From assembly GCF_030435805.1 (NCBI RefSeq), contig NC_081293.1, positions 191,879,546-191,943,545 of the forward strand: DNA of 64,000 bases, read 5' to 3'. The notes under the pieces were generated by a model. The model searched no databases. It had not been told where the DNA came from and worked only from the letters and a program-made list of their open reading frames with translations. Position 1 is the stretch's first letter. Each line of letters begins with the position of its first letter. Shown here piece by piece: positions 57,726 to 64,000 of this stretch. The position numbers and the translations under genes were made by a program. Origin of the DNA: Mustela lutreola (lineage: Eukaryota; Chordata; Mammalia; Carnivora; Mustelidae).

Positions 57726-58387
57726 CTTTGGAGCTATCTGTGGATATAAGGGTCAGAGAAATCAAGGCAGTGAAACAAAACCAGTGACTAAGACCAAGTG
57801 ATGGATGTCAGGCTTCAGACAGAAGCTTTCGTTTGCTAGAGGAAGCACCTTGACTGTAAACTGAAATGTAAATAGTGGGTGTGGTAACAAGGAAGAACTT
57901 GGCTCTAAGGGTCAGAGATCGCGGAGGGCCCTGACCATGACCTGCGCATGGAGCAGAAAAGTGGAAGAGAAGACAGATTATTTGGTTTCACTTTGATGGA
58001 GTAGAATTAAGAATGGATACTTGATAGTATTTTATCTAAAGGAACCCTTTCCCAAGACAAAGGAATTTAGATTTCATTTTTGGTGTTGAAAATTGTTATG
58101 ATCTTCCAAGAGGCATTTATAGTACATTGCTCAGGTAGGTCTCAAGTTTCTCAGGTAAGACGGGAGCTCCCCGAGACTGGGAACTGGAATCTGTTTGCCA
58201 CTTTTTCATCCATACTAGCCTACTGCCTAGCCCTTAGGAGGCACCCAGCAAGCACTGGTTGGGTACATTCATGAACCTTTATCAATTAACTACACAGTCT
58301 TCAACGTTAAACTATCTTAGGACTTCTACATTTTCCAAACTCCTCTTATTTGCAAAACAGAGTACGATATAAAATAACTACAACTAA
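57726..58387. other. No gene seen
   Basis: Unassigned spacer. Confidence 0.5.
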
Positions 58388-58585
58388 AATTTATTTAGTA
58401 GTGGCTATGTACCAGACACTATGTTAAATCCTCTAGATGCAATCCTCACATCAAAACTTTCAACTATTGTATTTTCATTTTCAGAAGGGAAATCGAGTTC
58501 TGGAAAACCAAGTAACATATTCAATGTCATAAAAATATCAAGTAGTGGAATCAGAATTTAGAGCCAGTCAATCCAATCTAGATTA
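58388..58585 (+). mobile_element. MIR SINE, sense
   Basis: 'gtggctatgtaccagacact', 'aatcctcacatcaaaacttt' and 'ggaatcagaatttagagcca' match MIR. Confidence 0.85.
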
Positions 58586-58615
58586 ACTGTGAGTGATCTT
58601 TTTGTAAGGGACCTT

Positions 58616-58808
58616 TTTTTTTTTTTTTTAAGATTTTATTTATTTATTTGACAGAGAGAGATCACAAGTAGGCAGAGAGGCAGGCAGAGAGGGGGAAGCA
58701 GGCTCCCTGCTGAGCAGAGAGCCCGATGTGGGGCTTGATCCCAGGACCCTGGGACCATGACCTGAGCTGAAGGCAGCGGCTTAACCCACTAAGCCACCCA
58801 GGCACCCT
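58616..58808 (-). mobile_element. CanSINE, antisense, young type
   Basis: Flanked by 'gtaagggacctt' (58604-58615) and 'tataaaggacctt' (58808-58820). Confidence 0.95.
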
Positions 58809-58820
58809 ATAAAGGACCTT

Positions 58821-59494
58821 CTGCAGACTTATATGTGATCATTTAGTCTAGACTACTATCCAAAAAAAAAAAAAAAAGGTAGCATCATAAAATATTTAAC
58901 TTAAATACAGCAGCCACTACCCTTTCAAAGTTAGACATCTTCTTGTCCATTAGTCCCTTTAAGTTTTGAATGCACTCAGTTCTTGCAAAAGTTTCTCCTT
59001 GTCGGAGGAATATTAGTGATTAATTATGTCTCATTGGCCAGTGATTGCAGGGGAATTACAAACAGATTATAAGTATTTCCTCCTTAATATAAAAAAAAAA
59101 GTGTGTACATTCATGTCTATCATGTAGAACAGAGGATATGAGCCTTTTAAAAAAGAGCATGCCAAGTTGTGAGAGTCTCTGGTTATGGCGGTACTTGTGC
59201 TAGCTGAGCAGCTGTGCAGAGGGTGTGAACCCTCCCACTTCTTGCAAGTTGGTGGACAATTAGGGGTTGTACCTACTGAAAATGATAGGATGGGGTGCTG
59301 TAGGTGAGAGCTAGTTCACAAGCCATTTAGCATTGGATTCCTCAGTGTCTTTGGCATGTGGAGTGGGCACTGAGAACCACTGACCTGTAGGACGATTGTT
59401 TATTCTTTGTTAAGGGTTGGTGTGCATACAAATCAAGGAAGATCTTGCAGAAATGCAGGCTATGAATGGGATGGGCAGAGATTTGCATTTCTTC
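58821..59494. other. No gene seen
   Basis: Unassigned spacer. Confidence 0.5.
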
Positions 59495-59580
59495 TCGGTG
59501 TTCCAAGATTCGTTGTTTATGCACCACACCCAGTGCTCCCTGCAATCCGTGCCCTCCTTAATCCCCACCCCCAGATTTGC
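59495..59580 (-). mobile_element. Carnivore L1 3' end fragment, antisense
   Basis: 'gttccaagattcgttgttta' and 'caccacacccagtgctccct' are the antisense of the L1 3' end. No clear poly(T) or target duplication, so probably a remnant. Confidence 0.7.
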
Positions 59581-59924
59581 ATCTCTAACAATCTCCTCTA
59601 TCTTGCTGATGATGCTGTAGACCACACTTTGAATGTTAATGTGAAAGAGAAGCATTGTTAACTCTATGGTTCTTAGGGAGGAAAAGGGAAGGAGAGTTGG
59701 AATGGGGTTGCGGGGGATGTCAGAGTTCTGAAGTCTTTTCCTAGACCACATGGAAGGGTCGGCTTCCCTCCCTTCTTAATGAACTTTGACAAGACCACTG
59801 CTTCAATTTCATTTGTTTTTTTGTTTTGTTCTGCTTGCTTTTTGTTTGCTTTTAATTTGTGTAACACCATTGGGCCACGAGAAGACATGCATTTGTTAGC
59901 ACAGTCTGGTTTCACCCTCAGAAG

Positions 59925-60215
59925 CCTGGCTCAGACACAGGACATCCGGGTTCCTATCTCGGTTCTGCCAATCCTACCAGGTCACTGTGTGACCCTAGAA
60001 AAATCACTTAATTCCTCTGTGCATTGGTTTTTCCCACCAGTAAAACAAAATGTCCTACTAGATGATCTATAAGTACTTCTAATTCTGTGCCTCTTTTCTA
60101 ACCTTCTGGCATTTTGATTTTTTTTTCTTTTACTAGAAGACACAATTAAATGGATTATTTTGAGAATAACTGAATACAATTAATTCCTGAACCTTGCACA
60201 TAGTAGGAATTCAAA
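59925..60215 (+). mobile_element. MIR SINE, sense, with inserted sequence
   Basis: 'ggttctgccaatcctaccag', 'cactgtgtgaccctagaaaa', 'cacttaattcctctgtgcat' then, after an extra AT-rich piece, 'aaccttgcacatagtaggaa'. Confidence 0.8.
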
Positions 60216-60429
60216 AGTAAACATCAAATAAATGAAGAGTTTGTATATATTAATGATCTTGAAACTATGGATGGTATAAGATATAGAGAATAAGACACAT
60301 TCCATATAAACTGTCATCCCTTTAAAAAAAAAAAAAAAGGTTCATTATCCTGGTTGGAAAAGATTAAGATTACTGTTCATTTGTAAAGGGTCCCAGATCT
60401 CTGTCTGGTGTTGAATAACTGGCATAATA

Positions 60430-60640
60430 ATATTAAGAATTTGCATTTATTGATGGCTTATTTCACATCAAGAACTGTTGTATGAGGACACATTCATTAA
60501 TATCAATCTAATCTTTACAAGAATTCCCAGAGATAAGCTTTACCATTAGAGTTCATTCATAATGAAAAAATATCCAGGCACAGATGTTAACAACTGAGGG
60601 GTCACAGAGCCAGTGTGGCAGAGCAAGACTCTCACCTAAG
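60430..60640 (+). mobile_element. MIR SINE, sense, diverged
   Basis: 'tttgcatttattgatggctt', 'tctttacaagaattcccaga' and 'gtcacagagccagtgtggca' follow the MIR order. Confidence 0.7.
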
Positions 60641-61114
60641 TGTTCCAAAAGCCAAAAACCATGTCTATAACTACTATGTGAGACTGTCCCCCGCATACAG
60701 CCTGAACTATGGAGCCCTGCCTAGCTACAATAAACTACGGCGTAAGAAAAGTAAGACTGGATTTTTCACTGGCCGGAGAATTCATCCTAAGAAAGGGGAT
60801 AATAGTATACCTAATATATTTTAATAAATATAAAACAGAAGGGTAATATAAAAATCCATGAAAAAAGTGAACAAAAACTTGTAGAATATTTATTATTTAT
60901 TACTGACATGTTTATTTTGTGAAATAATGTAATTGCACAAAGAAACATGCTCAAGGATTTTGAATTGAAATTTATTCTAAAAAATTCCACATAATCTACA
61001 ATTTATTAAGTTTGGACAAGTATATATGCAATATATTAAAAAGAACAAGTATTATCTATAATGGGCTACAGTAGAAATTATTTATCAAATATAGTTGAAT
61101 GAAGAAATTAAGTC
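60641..61114. other. No gene seen
   Basis: AT-rich unassigned spacer. Confidence 0.5.
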
Positions 61115-61245
61115 ATTTTTTAAGGAGGGCATGTGCTGTGATGAGCCCTGGGTGTTATGTGCAACTAATGAATCATTGAACACTACATCAAAAACTAATG
61201 ATGTAGTATAAAAAAAAATACAAGTAAAAACAATTAAATTTAAAA
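61115..61245 (+). mobile_element. Very short carnivore L1 3' end, sense
   Basis: 'gagccctgggtgttatgtgc', 'tgaatcattgaacactacat', 'caaaaactaatgatgtagta' and an A-rich end. About 130 bases of L1. Confidence 0.85.
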
Positions 61246-61353
61246 ATATTATTTTTCATTTTGTAGGAGAAACTTCTAGCTCTTCCTGAACTCATACATC
61301 TGTATGCATACACATGGGTACAATGGGTACGTGTGTGTGTTTTGTTTTTTGTT

Positions 61354-61540
61354 TAAGATTTTATTTATTTATTTGTCAGAGAGACAGAGAGAGTACAGGC
61401 AGACAGAGTGGCAGCAGAGGCAGACGGAGAAGCAGGCTCCCCGCAGAGCAAGGAGCCCAATGTGGGACTTGATCCCAGGATTCTGGGATCATGACCTGAG
61501 CTGAGGGCAGGCGCTTAACCAACTGAGCCACCCAGGTATC
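61354..61540 (-). mobile_element. CanSINE, antisense
   Basis: 'aagattttatttatttattt' start and 'ctgagccacccaggtatccc' end. Confidence 0.95.
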
Positions 61541-61658
61541 CCACATGTGTGTGCTTATAAATGTGAAATGTAAGGATGATGCACACTGAGTAATCAATAG
61601 AAGTTTCTTTTAGAAATAAGCTCGATAAATACATTCTTCTGTGTTTTTTGTCAATTTT

Positions 61659-61856
61659 TTTTTTTTTAAGATTTTATTTATTTGCCAGAGATAGAGAGGA
61701 GAGTACACACAAGCAGGCAGAGAGGCAGGCAGAGGCAGCGAGAGAAGCAGGCTCCCTGCCGAGCAAGGAGCCCGATGGGGGACTTGATCCCAGGACCTTG
61801 GGATCATGACCTGAGTCAAAGGCAGCAGCTTAACCAACTGAGCCACCGAGGCATCC
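61659..61856 (-). mobile_element. CanSINE, antisense
   Basis: 20-bp target-site duplication 'ctgtgttttttgtcaatttt' at 61639-61658, repeated with one mismatch at 61857-61876. Confidence 0.97.
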
Positions 61857-61876
61857 CTGTGTTTATTGTCAATTTT

Positions 61877-62878
61877 ACAGTGCATGTGTATTGATAGATT
61901 TTTTTTTTTAACTTATCTCAAGACACCTCTGGTCCCTTAAGTTCTCAAATATTTATCAGTATATATCTTTCACATATCTTAGTGAAATCATAAATTAAGT
62001 AATTAAAAGCAGTTTAGAATCTTGTTGGAATGTTAAATTGTACCAAGGCATCTCTGAAAATATCCTTTTTGTATCTATTTACTTCATTGTTCAATATTAT
62101 GCTGTAACGTTTGGGTAAGGTAACCTATTAACTGAAATCATTTGAATGAACAACCAAAATAACACGCCAGGTAAACTGTGATTCATCAGACTCTAAGACA
62201 AAACTGTCTGACATAAATAAAAACCCAATTTATTGTGCCGTAAGGAGATGCTCTTCACCATGTGAATTGATCTTGGAAGCTACTAATGCTTTAGTTTTGG
62301 AGTTACCAGGCTTTTCCTCATTTATTTAATCCCCACAATGTATTTATGGGTAAATAAATAAGGCCCCACATGAAAGTGACTTTACAGATCGAAAGTGTAC
62401 TTCTTACTCATGTTAATTCCTATGCAGGTAAACGGCAGAGTCTGCCATGCGGAGACGCAGAGACCTTCTGTCCCATCACCCCACCAACCTCCTGGCCTTG
62501 GAGACCTTCACTTCCAGCCAGGGATGGGGAGAGCAGTTGTGCCGGATGCACAGCCCGCTTCACACCCACCGCAGCCCTCCACATGGAACACATCTTTAAT
62601 GCCTACGCTCCTTTTGCAACAATGTGACTCCACCTCTCACCCCCACCCATGTGAAGTGCATCCAGGTGCAGACAGGCGCAGCCCCAAGACAACTGTGTCT
62701 GAGGAAACCAAGATCACACCTTTTCAGGAGCTATGTGCTCCTTAAGATACCACGAGCAAATGACATAAATAATCTCTAAAAATTGCCCTTGTAAATTCTG
62801 CCTCTTTCTCGGGTTGTTAAGGATTCCAAACACAGTTCTGACCTTTTAACTCATAATTTGTTAAGAAATGCAACTGAG
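61877..62878. other. No gene seen; GC-rich island at 62430-62740
   Basis: AT-rich flanks surround about 300 bases of GC-rich sequence preceded by 'attcctatgcag', which resembles a splice acceptor. Two overlapping + strand frames (62370-62627 and 62395-62745) have no recognisable similarity. It could be a noncoding exon or a remnant of an unnamed repeat. Confidence 0.35.
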
Positions 62879-63089
62879 GGGCGCCTGGGTGGCTCAGTCG
62901 GTTAAGTGTCCAACTCTTGGTTTGGGCTCAGGTCATGATCTCAGGGTCCTGGGATTGAGCCCTGCCCCCGGCTCCGCGCTCAGCAGAGTCTGCTGAGTAC
63001 TCACTCTTCCTCTCTTCCTGCCCTTCTCCCTGCTCATTCTCTCCCTCTCTCTCTCTCAAATAGAAAAATAAATCTTAAAAAAAAATTAA
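62879..63089 (+). mobile_element. CanSINE, sense
   Basis: Head 'ggggcgcctgggtggctcag', C/T-rich tail and 'caaatagaaaaataaatctt'. Confidence 0.95.
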
Positions 63090-63794
63090 GAATTAAAAAG
63101 GAAAACAAATACAATTGAGAACATTACCATTTGCATTCTCCACCAATATATCTTTGTCAGGCCATCCTGAAAACGCATTCGCTCATGTCACAACCTTATT
63201 TTCTGCTTTTTGTGCAGAATATCTATTATGGTCATTGACTATGACAGACAGTTAAATCCACCCATTTTATGCTGATTTCTTTCTGTGTTACAGTCAAATG
63301 AACTCTTTCAACAAATTTGAGCAGGACTTGACTTTACGCATAAAAGGTACAAAGGTCAAGGAAGGTCCAGGGAACTCAAATGCCTGATGCCAGTAGATGT
63401 TTTCATCTCAATTAATCCTCACTGCGTTTTTCTGTATGTTAGTTCCTCTGTGTATTTATGTCATTGTTACTCTCCTTAAATAGCAAGCAGGATCAAGACA
63501 AAAGTTATTTCAGATTAATTTTACAGAATGTTGACAATTTTGAGTTTTGAGATGTTGACATTTAGGTTCTTGAAGGATTTTCCTAAATGTTTGTTTATGT
63601 GATAACCCCAATGGTATACTATGGGAATTACTGGCTAACTTTTAATTTTTCGTTTTTATCAAAATGTGTATTTATAACCAATATTCCTAATGTGTTGATA
63701 ACAGAAATATAGTCTCTGAAACCATTCTCTTCACGTCAGTGCTTGCTTATGAAAGTCAGTTTCCTGATTTCTGCACTCTGGCACATAAGGTGAA
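63090..63794. other. No gene seen
   Basis: Unassigned AT-rich spacer. Confidence 0.5.
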
Positions 63795-64000
63795 CACCTG
63801 AGAGAATATCCATATCAAATAGGATCTGTCCGTTCTCTGTGTTATTTTCCTTTGTATAAATTTATATTTTGCATATGGTCCTGTCTCACTCAGCCACTTT
63901 TAGAAACTGTGCACCAGTTAAAAGTTGCGGCAATTTGATACATAACGGAAAACATCTTATTTTGAGGTGATGCATTTCCTACATTTTAGGTTGTTTGGTA
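63795..64000 (+). repeat. OR-flank duplicon, copy B, running off the right edge
   Basis: Homologous to the non-SINE parts of 46240-46870. It lies about 8.3 kb past the second intact OR, whereas copy A is about 2.8 kb past the first. The extra distance is only partly explained by later insertions. A further OR copy may lie beyond the window. Confidence 0.65.

Noticed and set aside
1-64000. CRISPR arrays, operons, bacterial promoters, terminators, integrated prophage
   Set aside because: None seen. The repeats, codon usage and gene structure are those of a mammal.

Overview
The window looks like carnivore nuclear DNA, most probably from a mustelid. The evidence is about 38 copies of the tRNA-Lys-derived CanSINE. 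The younger copies have the head 'gcctgggtggctcag' and a tail of the 'acttgtgatctctctctgtcaaataaata' type that I associate with mustelids (inference). Carnivore-type LINE-1, a few old MIRs, one MLT1 LTR fossil and an ERVL-like fossil are also present. I see no prokaryotic features, CRISPR array or multi-exon housekeeping gene.

The genic content is a tandem stretch of the class II olfactory receptor (OR) subfamily 2A, all four members on the + strand and 12-15 kb apart. They are a 5'-truncated pseudogene (about 12343-13205), a second 5'-truncated pseudogene fused to a SINE fragment (27736-28332), an intact 310-codon gene (42561-43493, best matched to OR2A25) and an intact 313-codon gene (54527-55468, OR2A5/OR2A2-like in its second half). 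Each intact gene is a single coding exon with a good splice acceptor just upstream of its ATG.

Region by region: 1-2964 is the 5' half of an antisense L1 running off the left edge. 3-10 kb is mostly unassigned AT-rich sequence with one diverged local duplication. 10.3-12.3 kb holds old L1 pieces abutting the first OR pseudogene. 13.3-19.7 kb is a pile of old L1 fragments with a younger L1 nested inside. 19.8-20.2 kb is an MLT1 fossil. 21.2-21.9 kb is a clean 5'-truncated L1 with a perfect 17-bp target-site duplication. 27.7-28.3 kb is the second OR pseudogene. 30.9-37.3 kb is an old L1M mosaic with nested L1 and SINEs. 37.4-39.7 kb holds an L1 endonuclease fragment and an ERVL-like fossil. 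42.5-43.8 kb is the first intact OR followed by an L1 3' end. 44.74 kb has four perfect TTAGGG units. 51.8-54.0 kb is an antisense L1M. 54.5-55.5 kb is the second intact OR. 56.4-64 kb carries SINEs, MIRs and a block homologous to 46.1-46.9 kb.

The most interesting signals concern receptor evolution, not a new molecular system. Codons 29-136 of the two intact receptors are about 95% identical, while the following 54 codons are about 65% identical, which fits gene conversion. The Arg of the DRY motif is missing in three of the four OR copies, including one intact gene. I found no convincing undescribed system.
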